A stretch of 64,000 nucleotides of DNA from Armillaria gallica. Its lineage: Eukaryota; Basidiomycota; Agaricomycetes; Agaricales; Physalacriaceae. The stretch covers positions 1,860,001-1,924,000 of the forward strand of contig JBANDB010000015.1 in assembly GCA_037576215.1 (NCBI GenBank), written 5' to 3'. Positions 33,680-44,851 of the stretch are shown piece by piece. A program made the position numbers and the translations under genes. The number at the start of each line of letters is the position of its first letter. The stretch's first letter is position 1. Under the pieces are notes generated by a model. That model was not told the DNA's origin and ran no database searches. It saw nothing but the letters and a program-made list of their open reading frames with translations.

Positions 33680-35235
33680 CGAGAATTGGACTTGGCGTCT
33701 TTGGACACGTCGTGGTCTCGTGACCGAAAAGTAGCTCGTTTGGGCGACTTTTTGGTATTCGAGTGTTTACTTCTGACTGCCACGTCGATTGGCGTCTCGT
33801 CGTCGAGCTCGACAGTGAGCTCGGTTCTGATTCGATCTTCCTTATCTCTTTCTGATTTCCTTCTTTCAGCCGTATGTCTACCGTCATGTGTCCCGACAAC
33901 GCGTGAAACGGGCGAGAAAAATCAAGAAAGGTAGGCATTTTACATCTCGGCGTTGGCAGCCTTTACTAACGGGATTTCCTGCAGTATCATTTGATTACCA
34001 GGTAAGGGAGCGTGCGCTGACTCTCGCTCTAGGCTCACCGTCCCCTTTCTTTCCCTCAGCTCACCCTGCAACGCGCCGCCGACCAGTCTACTCACGGAGC
34101 ATACGCAATGGTACGTGACTTGTTCTCTATTTTTGCACGTTTGACCTATGCGGCGCTCATCAGAGCGGCCCCGTACGCTGGCGATGATGACGAGTTCCGT
34201 CGGATGGCGACAGATGGGCACGAATTGAAGAGATCACTGGGAGCAGGCTCGGTAAGCCATTCCCTAAACCGACCTGGTCGAGGGCTACCGGCTAACGGCC
34301 ATCGCTGTCAGGATTGCAAGGGAGGGATGACAGGCGATATTCCCGAGAGAGTGCTAGATGTATGGGCAGAGGTACGTGTATTGTGTTTTGAACAATTCGG
34401 CCTTGCTCATGTTGATCAGGTCCCATCTTGATTGCTGCACTCCGCGTCAACGGTGCGTCAACATCCCCCACGGTACGTGACATTCCACATAACTTTACCT
34501 CCACTTAGGCCGTCTTTTCAGCGGGACGGCTCACGCGTGTTGCGCCATCCATAAGTGATGGGAGCTCGATTGGACACGCAGGAACTCGGGTACGTGGGCT
34601 TACTTCACTCGGTGCTTTCGTCACTGACTCGGGCTTGTGCAGAACAGACAAGCATAGGAACGGGAAACGACGAGCGGAAGAGACGGGAGGGTGTGTGCAC
34701 GCAGAGGGAGGTATCTATGGGACGGATGTGGCCATTATCAGGTTGAATAGAGATGCAGGGGGGTACGGGTGTCTTCTATTCTTAGCTGGGGTGAGAGCCA
34801 GTCGACGGCGATGGTCTGCGGACCTCGGATGTGAGATGCAGCATACACGAAGGCTATAACATGCGCATCCCATAACCCTTATATGGCGTGTTCGCAACTC
34901 TGGATGCATGCTGCTCTGCTGCACCCGAGCACTCCTCTGCCCCCGCCGTGTACATGTTCGCCTTCACACCGCTCCACTCCTGTTTGTTACTTCCCTTCCC
35001 TTTATCGCTTATTGCCAACCCCGGTGTACGCAGGATCAAGTCCGCCTCGTTCATCGCACTCTTCGGCCGTCTTTCTGTCACCTTTATGCTTTTCGCCTGG
35101 TCAAAGTTGTCCGCGCCGTCCGCAAGGCTTCCATCCGCGACAAGTACGTCTCCTCTCTCCTCCTCTCCATTAGCTCACACCTTCCCAGTCTTGCCAACTC
35201 AGGAGGCGCATTCGGCATCAACTGGCAAGTAACAG
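33680..35235 (+). CDS. Family C multi-exon gene, copy 2 (least decayed)
   Basis: This copy keeps most CpG sites and the clearest splice signals. An exon at about 34,170-34,249 reads AAPYAGDDDEFRRMATDGHE, flanked by CATCAG and GTAAGCC. The next exon (34,312-34,371) reads DCKGGMTGDIPERVLDVWAE and ends at GTACGTG. A TTGATCAG acceptor follows at 34,420. Later blocks include GTACGCAG before an exon with RKASIRDKYV. I do not recognise the product. Because the other three copies break these frames, protein coding is uncertain and a spliced non-coding RNA remains possible. It follows DUF6535 copy 3 as copy 1 follows DUF6535 copy 1. Confidence 0.4.
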
Positions 35236-35779
35236 GTCATTGTATTTTGCCGGAAAATCTTCGTGGTACGGGGACGTACTGATAGCTTTTGAACGCTTGC
35301 CTTTTACGTGCGTCCAGTCCCCGTCCTAACAGATGCTACGGAGATCGCGGTGTACACGGCAGAAGTCGAAAAGGTAGCGGAAACGTGGTTATCGCAACAA
35401 CTGTACAGTAATATGAAACTTTACTTGATCCACCAATGACTTGAGATCGTAGGTAAACATAAAACAGGTGTACAGGTACCATTGAAGAGGCGTACTTATC
35501 TCACTTGTCCAGTCTCCAAGTATTAGGATGCTCTGGCTTCTGTGGTGTTTTCAACACACAAACTCAGAGTGCAAAGGCTAAGATGGGCTGGCGATGGAAG
35601 GAGGTGTATTGCCTGTGACCAATGATTATACAGATTGCGCACCTTGGCAGTCGAAACACGCGAGCATGTATGCGATGGTTCTGGTTATATATGTCAAATG
35701 CGCATATCTGCCACCTGAACTAGGACGGTGACGTGGTGGATCTTCCCGTGTCAAGTTGTGGTGCTAGTCAAAGTGTCCG
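35236..35779. other. No supported gene
   Basis: No open frame, repeat or element end was recognised in this stretch between family C copy 2 and duplication unit 1. Confidence 0.35.
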
Positions 35780-36031
35780 CTCTCGTCGTACATTGCGAGC
35801 TCATGAAGCCGGATATCGACCTCCGTGCCGACGAACAGAGTCGCCGGTTTGAGGTACAGGCGATGTCTTCCCCATGGATCGCACGGCCATGGGGTCTGTG
35901 ATGATCTGGTCGCCCTTGCAGAACGAAGGGACACTTGACATTGGGTGCGTGAGTGGTAACAGTGTTCGGGCAGCCAAGAGGATGAAGGAGGAGATGACGT
36001 TGTTCAGGGCATTCAGCAAGCTAGCCTGATA

Positions 36032-36510
36032 CCCGGGGCGGGGGTCCATAGAGGAACCCCCCAATCTCACGATTTTTTGAACTCCGAAAGGATGCCGAAG
36101 ATAAGCCGGCACGTGCTCGTATTCTCACGCGCCGCGCGACGCGTCTTTGAAGCATCTTCTCATTTACAGCTGTGTTCCACTTGTTTGAGGCATTTCATGA
36201 AGGTTTTTATTGCGCTATTTGGCTGTTGTGTGTATCTAGAAGAATAGAAACACTGCCAGATAAGTCATTCCTATCTCATCTCCCTTGAGCTGTATGGAGA
36301 ATCTTGTTTTGATAAAAGACCTCCGATACCATCCACTCCTCCATAGTTAATTTCCATGCTTCAATACCCTACACTTGATTGAGTGTAGCAGCTCGAAGTC
36401 CTGAAATTCAGTGATGTGTCATCACTTATTAGTGAGCCGGACAGCCGGATCACATCTGAGTTTGAAATATGTTGAGATGTGGGGGTTCCTCTATGGACCC
36501 CCGCCCCGGG
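36032..36510. mobile_element. Tc1/mariner-type MITE, 479 bp
   Basis: Ends are nearly perfect ~38-bp inverted repeats starting CCCGGGGCGGGGGTCCATAG and continuing AGGAACCCCC. TA dinucleotides flank both sides (36,030-36,031 and 36,511-36,512). No transposase. The homologous place in unit 2 (about 50,030) lacks it. Confidence 0.75.
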
Positions 36511-36689
36511 TACCAGGCTTTATATACAGATACGAGTTCCGCGAGTATATAAAATAAGGCTGGACTTGCCAGGCTATCAGCAAGCCAAGAAGAGGTTACC
36601 AGCCACATGACTGTGGTGTTCTTGCACCACGACATCTTCTCCATGCGCCATCTGACATGACCTGCTTCGCTATCTAGCATGAAATGCAG

Positions 36690-38060
36690 GACTTTTTACT
36701 CAAGTCAAACATGCTTCAGTCCAGAGGTGCGATAATCCGCCGATTTTCTGTGCACTCGTGTTGAATTGTAACATTGCAGTGGCAATGAACTGTATTTACC
36801 CGGATCGACTCTCCACCTTCATATCTCCACCTTCAGGTCAAGTGCAGGCACTTTCAAACCTCACAGCCATGGTGGTCAAACCTTTCAAACCTTTCACATT
36901 TGCCATGGCCCTATTAGTTCAACGACACCCAGACCACGAAAACATCATCCTCAAGCTACATAGCGGACTGCAGGCTCGGCTATCGTTCTGATAAGGACAA
37001 GCTGTATACAGTGTCATGGACGCCTTCCATCGATGGCCACCTATGACATGCCACCCGTGATATCCAAGCAGGTACCGTTCCAGACTAGTTCAAGGTCATA
37101 AACGATTTCAACAACCGATTGTGACACTGAGCTTTGGGAGGATTGGATATGGGAGGTCTCGACTCAGTTTGGGAAGATGGGCCCATCATATGACATGGAA
37201 CTCACTGCGTGTCAGCTTTTGTGTCCTCTGCAAGGCTGGTATATTCTTCGTCTTTTTGACAGCGTTCATTTCTGCATTACCCTGGAGCCCACTCCTCTTC
37301 ATCCCATCACTGACATCGTCAAATGACTCACCCTCGAACATATCCCTGGCGTTAGTATGGAGAAGCTCCAACCGGGTATCAATGTCTCAGAACAAGAGGT
37401 CACGAGGATATCCAGCAACATCATCACAGGGCTCCATGCCATTGGGGCACGCACAACGACATCCACACCAGGGACAACGTTCTGTGCGAAGGGGATCGGT
37501 CTCCCGTTGTTATCGACTTCGGAGAGGCCAACATCAAGGAGCCTGGAACTAGCGATAAAGATAGGAGAACGGAGGTCCAAATATGCATTACATGGGGAGG
37601 ATCCTACTAACGGATGCTGGATGAGGACAGTGACACTCGGGCTGGCACTACAAAAAGCCATTGGTGTTCAATGCATACATGAAGAGCATGTCTAAGGATT
37701 TTCCTCAGATGACGTTCGAAAGAGCGGTAGGCATGGAATGGTCAAGGGCATGAGAGAGAGGGTGTATCAGTGGAGTATAAGAGGAGGTGTTTGTTGCAGG
37801 CATTGGTATGACTACGACTATCCGTGGCACAAATCTCCCAACGTGACGACCACCATTCAGCCTAGCAAGAGGAATATCAACCTGGCTGTCGCATAGACGT
37901 ATGGTATTGTGCTCTGTGTACCGACCGATACACACCACTAAAACAGAGTTCGTGCCTGCAATGATTCCGAAGCTGCCACCATCTTCCTGGTCAACACCGG
38001 TGCGTCCGATCTTGGATCTCCTGTATTTGTTGTGCGTTCAAGGGCTGCCAGTTCTCCTTC
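36690..38060 (+). pseudogene. Fungal kinase-like protein, copy in unit 1, decayed
   Basis: The exon after a TTGCAG acceptor reads CIYPDRLSTF, then MVVKPFKPFTFAMALLVQRH and IILKL, the N-lobe core shared with the 23-kb and 58-kb loci. Further on: WEDWIWEVSTQ, LQGWYILRLF, PLHPITDIVK, and GVSMEKLQPGINVSEQE. The catalytic loop HNDIHTRDNVLCEG and DFGEA are present but one frame away from the preceding helix, so a small deletion has shifted the frame near 37,445. A TGA follows DIVK. It is a pseudogene of the same family, on the strand opposite to the MLKL-like gene of its unit. Confidence 0.6.
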
Positions 38061-38448
38061 CATTACTTCCCCTTCCCTCTGCATTTGGACGCAAACCAAG
38101 ATTGAATACTGATCATGGTTGTAACGCCTCCCTTGAAAATGGGAGCAGATTGCTGAAGTTGATATGATGCTGAAGAGACTCTGTGTGCACAGGCTAGAAA
38201 TGCAACAGCATCAAAGACACTGATCACACCCACACCCAACACTACACACACAAACCTTCAAAGTTCTTGGGGGGATATTATGTGATAGAAGCAGATTGAA
38301 GCAACACAACTAAACTCTCAGAATATACGATACACATGTATAGCAATAGTGCTCATAGGGTATCTAGATCTCTCTAAGTCCAAAGGCTTTTATTAACAAG
38401 AGGGGCGACCAATGTCGCCAGGCCTCAAGGCAAGGTGTACTACAATAC

Positions 38449-38946
38449 TAGTGAATAGCCCGGGTAAACCCCTGGGTTCAGAAAGCCAACCCGTACCCAT
38501 ACCCGCAAGGGTAATAACCCGAAGCAACGGGTACGGGTTCCAGCCGGGTTGCTGGTATTTTTCACGGGTTGCCAGGTTGCCGGGTATTCAAATGACGAAT
38601 TTTTAGATTAAACTGCATCACATTATATTATGGAATAAACAATATTATTTAAGACAGATATACTAAACTATGACCTCATTTCCGGTTGTAAACTAATCTC
38701 GCAACCGGAGATGACATCATGATGAAGTCACAGCAAGTGAGACTCGAACTCGCTGACTTGCATGATGCAAAATAGAACCGAGACATCATTTTAACCACTA
38801 CACCAAATTGCTTTAGAGCTTTTTGTCGATGTAATTCCATACAACAGGTTATCACGGGTCAGCCGGGTACACCCCGGGTTGCCACATGCTGACCCATACC
38901 CGACCCGGCAACCCGGCAAAACCCGGGGCACCCATGCTTTTCACTA
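38449..38946. mobile_element. hAT-type MITE inside LTR, 498 bp
   Basis: Ends TAGTGAATAGCCCGGGT and, reversed, TAGTGAAAAGCATGGGT. Exact TACAATAC octamers flank it (38,441-38,448; 38,947-38,954), where LTR copy A has one (complement near 4,055). Both subterminal regions repeat ACCCGGG/CCCGGGT and GGGTTGCC-type motifs. No transposase. Confidence 0.85.
38732..38812 (-). tRNA. tRNA-like sequence inside MITE (probably a relic)
   Basis: On the minus strand an A-box-like TGGTGTAGTGG is followed 50 bases later by a B-box GAGTTCGAGTCTC. The first seven bases AGCAATT can pair with ACTTGCT at the 3' end at six of seven positions. At 81 nt it is long for a plain tRNA and the anticodon arm is not clear, so it is more likely a tRNA-derived SINE head or pseudogene than a working tRNA. 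Confidence 0.4.
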
Positions 38947-39101
38947 TACAATACACAACACATCGCCACACACCAACAAACCTTCAATAAGCCTTGTGCA
39001 ACACACCCAGGTGACCACAAGCAACTTAAACACACCCTAAACATGACTCAAAGCTTGCGCTCTAAGCAGAAACCCTTCAAAACATGTCCACTCAAGCCAC
39101 A

Positions 39102-39421
39102 GGATTTGAACCTACATGCTCCAGCTTCCAAAACCGATCATAGACCCACAGGGTTTGAACCTGTGCTGATCCAGAGAAACAATAACCAAATAAACCCTGT
39201 CCGACAAGCCAAAGGGTTTGAACCTCTGCCGCTTGCGGAAATGAGAACCCTCAAGCGTGCACTAATCAGACCACAGGGTTTGAACCTCTGCTGCCTGTAG
39301 CACCACATGTTAGAAGAAGGCCTCTGTATGAACACTAACCAGACCAAAGGGTTTGAACCTCTGCCGCCTGTAGTATCTCGCACACAAGAAATGCCATCCG
39401 ACAAGCCAAAGGGTTTGAACC
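39102..39421 (-). repeat. Inverted copy of the GGTTCAAACCC array
   Basis: Six units are kept in the same order as in LTR copy A, seen on the plus strand as GGGTTTGAACC/GGATTTGAACC. Spacing and order are preserved, so the array predates the two insertions and belongs to the LTR family. Confidence 0.75.
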
Positions 39422-40854
39422 TCTGCTGCCTGTAGCACTGCACGTCACAAGAAACCCTCAAAACTCAAGAGCGCATCCGCACTGACACAATATCTCTTAT
39501 TCTCAGGGTGGAGCGCAGTCAACCAATCACTCAAACTGTACACAAGTCCCCCGCTAAGCTTTCTATGCCTCGCGCACTACTCAAGTCACTCAAACGTTCT
39601 CAATAAAAGGTATATTCTCTCACTCGAAGCTACAAACTAAACCCAAAGCTAGAGCGCTAAGCAGAGGGCTTGCACACTCCTACAACGGGGGTCCGAAACT
39701 TTTACACTATTACTACACTATGGTATTTATACTATGCACTCTACATATTAATACAACCTTAAATAGTAACTCTTGACTGGCAGAACTTCCTTTCCTGGGT
39801 CCCGCACATGTCGCCATAATCACGCCATTGCTTGGTGCTTACTCAGAGCTCTGGCTCGGGGCCAGATCCTGGTCTCTCAGCTGCACAACATCGGTTAGCT
39901 GCGCTATCCACATGTACTGATGTCACCTAGTATCTCCTCAGAGTTGTAGCCTAGAGTGCAACTCATTTTTATAGTAATAATATCTTCTAGTGATTTCTAT
40001 GGTTTTCTAGGACCGCTAGTTTCTAGTCTAAGCCTTGCACGCATTGGCCAAAGTCAGAGACATCAGTCTTACTTCAATTCTAAACATTCTGAGGTCTAGA
40101 GCGCTAGCTCCTGGCATGGCCGCGCCCTGTGCATCATAGATCAAGGTTACACGAAGTATCAATTATCTCCTGAGCTTCGCTGTTTCTATTCTTAGCGCGC
40201 ATCCTCTGTGCATTGTCAGCATACTCAGTGTCAAGTGCTGGGACTTTATACTTAGTGTGACCCTTATAGTATCACTCTATAGTTAAGCCATGCGCTCCAC
40301 CGAACATCACTCAAGGTCCTTCATTGCCTGTGCTAAGGACATTGCACTCTAAGGTATCTCGCATTGCTTGGGTATCTAGGTTCTGTAAAATATATGTATT
40401 GATACATTTTGCAAAATTACACATGTGAATGCTTTTCAAGCGTGTCAATGCAATACACTTTTCGATTCAATCTTAGTTTCGATCTTTCTCTGTACTCACT
40501 GGCATTGCAGGGTAGGAATTTGGCTATAACAGTCGGGTCGATTTTTGGTTTGCACTGCAGCGCCCACTTCCCTCGTTTCCTTCCTTCCTTCTCTCTTATT
40601 CTTACTCTCGAAGTTGCCAGGCAGTCAAGGCAGGACAAGCAGGCCATGGTGCTCGCTGATTCTCGTTGCACCTACAGTGTGAATTCGAACCACCAGCATC
40701 AATGTCTTTTGAACCCTGTGCCTTCTTTCTATATGCTTACCTTGTGTTTTAACTCGCTGCGTGCGAGTCTACCTCGACGACTTGAGTCCTTTTCGCTATT
40801 AAAGGTACATTGTCAATCGAATAGCTTGCTCACGGGCACAACAACATGATCCTT

Positions 40855-41790
40855 AGAGTCGACGCTCGATGACGCAGAGGATACACTGCGACAATCGGTG
40901 GATAGCAGCTCGGTATTTGGGCAGATCAGCGAGATGATTGGACTCGAGGTAAGGACTTGTCGTCTCTTGTTGGTTTTTGGGTGCTAACTTTGCTTGTAAA
41001 GGCGGCAAGATGTGGTGACCAAGCTTTGCTGGAATGAGCAGCAGTAGGCTGGTTTACTCTAATTTTATTACGCTAGCTAAGTGTCGATGCAGAATACATG
41101 TCTCTGCTTGACGTGAGCACCTATTGGTTACTCAAGGACCGACATCGGCTGTTTGGGCATGGAGAAAAACATGAACACATGGTTCAATTTGCATGATCAC
41201 GACAATGGTGAGTTTTTTTCTCCTATTTCCGTTCGCCTGAGACGAACTGAAGTTTGTGTAAAAGATTGGACGCATCCTTTTCTGGCAGGGCTTGGACAAA
41301 GGGTAGGACAGGTTCACGGTGTCCGGATGGACGAATCGAATTGAAGGTGCGGTTACAATACTATACATTCCTTGTTAATCTAACTACATGCAGTGTAGGT
41401 AGCACGCGGATCTGCACCCACGACGAGTCTTTTCGGAAAGACTCCCAAGACTCCACTCCACCCAATTGCGCATCCACGGAGCGAGCCAAAGCTTCCGCCA
41501 CGAGCTCCACTGACTGTCTCGTCCTTCATGTCGCTGTTCCAGGCATCCTTCTTACCTGACGGTCTGATGAGGGACGTCGTGCTCGAGTCGGTGCTGTTGG
41601 AGACTGCAGACGACGTTCGACAATGGAGGGGCAGGGAGCAAGGGAACGATGGGTGTCGGGAGGGTCGTTGTGTTATAATCATTAGCACGGGGGATGGGAA
41701 TGGTTGGACGAACGGATGGGAGAGGGTTTATTTCAATTTTACCAAGAGAGCATCGTGTTGTGATTTTGATTGTTACAATTGTTGATCCTA
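40855..41790 (+). pseudogene. Gene N, unit 1 copy (unrecognised)
   Basis: Exon frames parallel those of unit 2 (51,870-52,661). One reads LDDAEDTLRQSVDSSSVF and ends at MIGLE before GTAAGGACTTG; the next starts at 41,002 but is frame-shifted to a stop after a few codons. Further blocks read EYMSLLDVSTYWLLKD and, after 41,400, KTPKTPLHP and SFLPDGLMRD. Upstream is a pyrimidine-rich leader and TATTAAAGG (40,797). No family recognised. It is convergent with the MLKL-like gene and their 3' ends nearly meet. Confidence 0.4.
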
Positions 41791-41848
41791 GTTCCACGAA
41801 TTATCATGATGGAAGAGACATTAAATAACTTGTTGTTGATATCTATAT

Positions 41849-44800
41849 TTACAAGTAGTTGTTGAAGGATAACAGGAGAATACTCTCAACGCTGATGGCA
41901 ATGAATATGATAATGAGAGCCCATGTAACTGATGCAGGTCCCGAGGACTGGGACTGGGATGTTGTACCATTTAACACCCATTCTGTTGCATGTTCCTCAG
42001 CAAAACACCTGCTGCATACAAAGATCTACTCACCTCCTGTGGAAGGGTCAAGGATCTCAAGGAGTGGCCACCCGAAATACTCGCATACATCAGCGCCGTC
42101 GCGTACGGGATCGAATCCGTGCTTGGCATTTAACTCGGGTATGTTTAAATGAGAATGAGCCATGTACTTCCCACATGCCTTCCCTGACTCGTTACCACAG
42201 ACTTCGATAGTAAAAATGTCTTCCTCCTCCATTGAATCTGCGCCGCAAACTCGGGAACAAGATACGACAGGCCAGGATTTAATTATATTGGTCTCATAGT
42301 CAATGATGGGGGCAGTTATCGACAATGAGAGCGCATGGTGGTACCGGTCTTTTGTGTTGCAGATATGACAGAAATCATAGTTGCGGTCCTTTGGGAAAAA
42401 TTGAATCCAAAATATCATGTCTAAGTGTGTACAATGCAGTCAGCAGTTGATTCAAGCCAAACCAGCTGCCCACCTGTAATGATATATGGCTCAAGATCAT
42501 CACCATAGCCCCTGGAGTGAAGACATGACTCTAGCTGGGAAGTCTGTGCAATCCGCGATTTCATAATCTCATTAAAATCTTCCCAACATGTCTGGATGAT
42601 AATCACTCCTCTTCTGATCACATTGTCCCATGAAAGCCCGATGGTCACTGACTCACTGACAATCAACAATCAGCAGCATCAAAAGTTGGTCGACTGAATG
42701 ACAAACTTGTCAAATGATGGATTAACGTCTTTCACTAATGGCCCAATGTGCCAAGAAATGCCCCACTTCCACCTGTGTGGCTAGGGCTGGACTCTCCCGA
42801 CCAAAACTCGGCGCGGTGAAGAGAGATGCCGCAGATCACATAATATACTGCCCGGCGCATATGGGGCCTTTTGGTAATGAGGGCTGAAGACAGAATCATT
42901 TGACTGGGATGGTGGGGGTTGGAGTCGGTGCCCGTTGAAGGTTTGGGTCCATGACATGTTATCGGATGATGAATATTTCATATGATAAGCGATAATAGCT
43001 TCATAGCGATATTGTAAATCCCCCTTCCACGAACTTGAAGATGACATCCATCTGCTGACATGATTGTGAAGTGGATTGCCCGATGTGCCGCGTGCGCGCG
43101 ACTCGGTACCATAACAGAGGCTATATTTGCCATGTTCCCGTGTATAGGACAAGCCGAACAGGCCCAGCCAGTAAAAAGTATAGCCTAGTAGGTCTCCAAA
43201 CACGAGCTTCCCATATTCGTTGACATAGAGGACTTCGTGTGCGTCATTCTTCAAAAGGATAATTACGCAAGCTTGAAGAAAATCATTCGCGATGTCACTG
43301 ACCATTTTGGTTACATTGTAAAGGCCATCCCCTAGATATCTATAGCTTTCCATTGGCAAAACCTCCAAGACCGACTGTAGGAATGAGTACTATTGAGCAG
43401 TGGCCCAAGAAGAACTTTTGCGGGATGTACCTGTAGATCTTGATACTGAATGATGACACACCAGGAGATCAGCTGCAAAAACACAAAGAATCGTCTTTAC
43501 CACTTCAGACAAGAATTGTGTGAATCGCGTTGCAGACAAGCCATGGAGATAATATTTGAAAGGGACTCTTGTTGTGCCTGCCCACGAGAATTAACGGCAG
43601 AGGACATATGAAAGGAGCGACACCCTACCATGAAGAAATATGATTGCAGGAAGATCAGGTGATCTGCATACACCAAAGATTTGGGGAAGATTTGGGTGCC
43701 TATTGTCGAGACGGGGGCGATTCAGTCAGCTACACAGAGACGGAAAGCCGAACTTTTGTTTCATCAAAACATCGAGGGCCTGATCAAGTTGCTAGAATAC
43801 AGAGCATGTGGACCTTGCCAACAACACAGGGTAGTATACACTCACTTCTATCGCGTCCTCTCTGTCATCACCAGAAGCATGATATTTGCGAATGACTTTC
43901 TGTGTATCACTGTTTTCGATGGTCCAATAACTGTCTTGGTAGTATCTAACAGTACGGTACTTCGTCAATGAACGAGTCACTGGTGCGATTATGTGGATGT
44001 CGCCTGGAATGACATCCCATACCTGTAAATGTTGAATGACAGGAGTGGAATGATTGAAAATCACATACCGATCCCTTATAAAGACCCCGTCCTCGAGAAC
44101 CCCGTAATCTTGCCGAAAGATTTTGCATGTCCTCGCTCTGCCGAGCACCCCAGGTGCGTATTTCTTCGATATTGTCCTTGATGGTTGATGTGACATTCCT
44201 CTCCGATGTCTCCACGTAACCAGTCAGAGTGTTGAATACCGTGGTAATCTCATTATGGACATCGCAGAGCACAAATTGTGTCATAGTCGTTGTACGGATC
44301 TGCTGCCCGTTCACGAGTGATTGACAACAATGATAAGGAGCCACCTACCAGGAAGGAATCCTGAATCGCCTGCACTCGTTGCCGTAAATTATTGATATCA
44401 TCCGAGACCTTCTTGGCTCTCAAGTATTGCCAGATTCTCCGCTGATCCCTGCGTCCGCTGTTCAGCTTGGAATGAAGATCAACCATGCACCTGTGCATTG
44501 ATTGCATGAGGAAGTATAGATCAACAATACGGGTCAACTCACGTCTGAAAATCGAGACAGATATCTTTGAAACACGAGGCGCTAGTAGGACCATACTTGA
44601 TGACGGTTTCCCTTATGACAACCAATGTAGTGACGATCCTCTCAGCCAATTCTTGTAGATCTTTTTCATTCTTTCCGGCGTTCTGCAACTCTCGTTAGTG
44701 TGGAGAGCAGGGAAAAATAACGACATACCTCAATAGCTTCGAGAACGACTACCACACACTGGGCAGCACCCTTGATAAACGGAAACGGGGCAAACTCGCC

Positions 44801-44851
44801 TGCTGCAGCAGTCAACTTTGCGATCCTGAGACATGAGTCGATACTAGACAT
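41849..44851 (-). CDS. MLKL-like four-helix plus pseudokinase-like protein (copy 1)
   Basis: Exons (minus): 44,851-44,729; 44,682-44,543; 44,490-44,349; 44,299-44,069; 44,022-43,846; 43,791-43,736; 43,699-43,629; 43,577-43,501; 43,472-43,431; 43,374 onward. All phases agree. Residues 1-135 match the MLKL-type N-terminal helical domain common in agaricomycetes (IAKLTAAAG.FAPFPFIKGA, DLQELAERIVTTL). Residues 136-212 are helical. Residues 213-353 look like a kinase N-lobe (KVIRKY, HPNLPQIFGVCRSP, AIIFLHG) without HRD or DFG. A TAG at 42,783-42,781 ends it at about 550 residues. Copy 2 is open there, and downstream exons (near 42,640, 42,420, and 41,980-41,849) remain open and end in a membrane helix IIIFIAISVESILLLSF. 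So the ancestral protein was about 790 residues with a tail anchor. Role inferred: membrane-acting signalling or cell death. Confidence 0.7.

Larger units (their letters stand above)
38171..40447 (-). mobile_element. Solo LTR, family 1, copy B (inverted)
   Basis: Reverse complement of copy A: TGACACGC at 40,447 and GTCTCTTCA at 38,171. ATGC tetramers flank it (38,167-38,170 and 40,448-40,451), a 4-bp duplication as in copy A. Without the MITE and its 8-bp duplication it is 1,771 bp against 1,770 for copy A. Unit 2 runs uninterrupted through the homologous site (about 51,460-51,510), confirming both edges. Confidence 0.85.
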
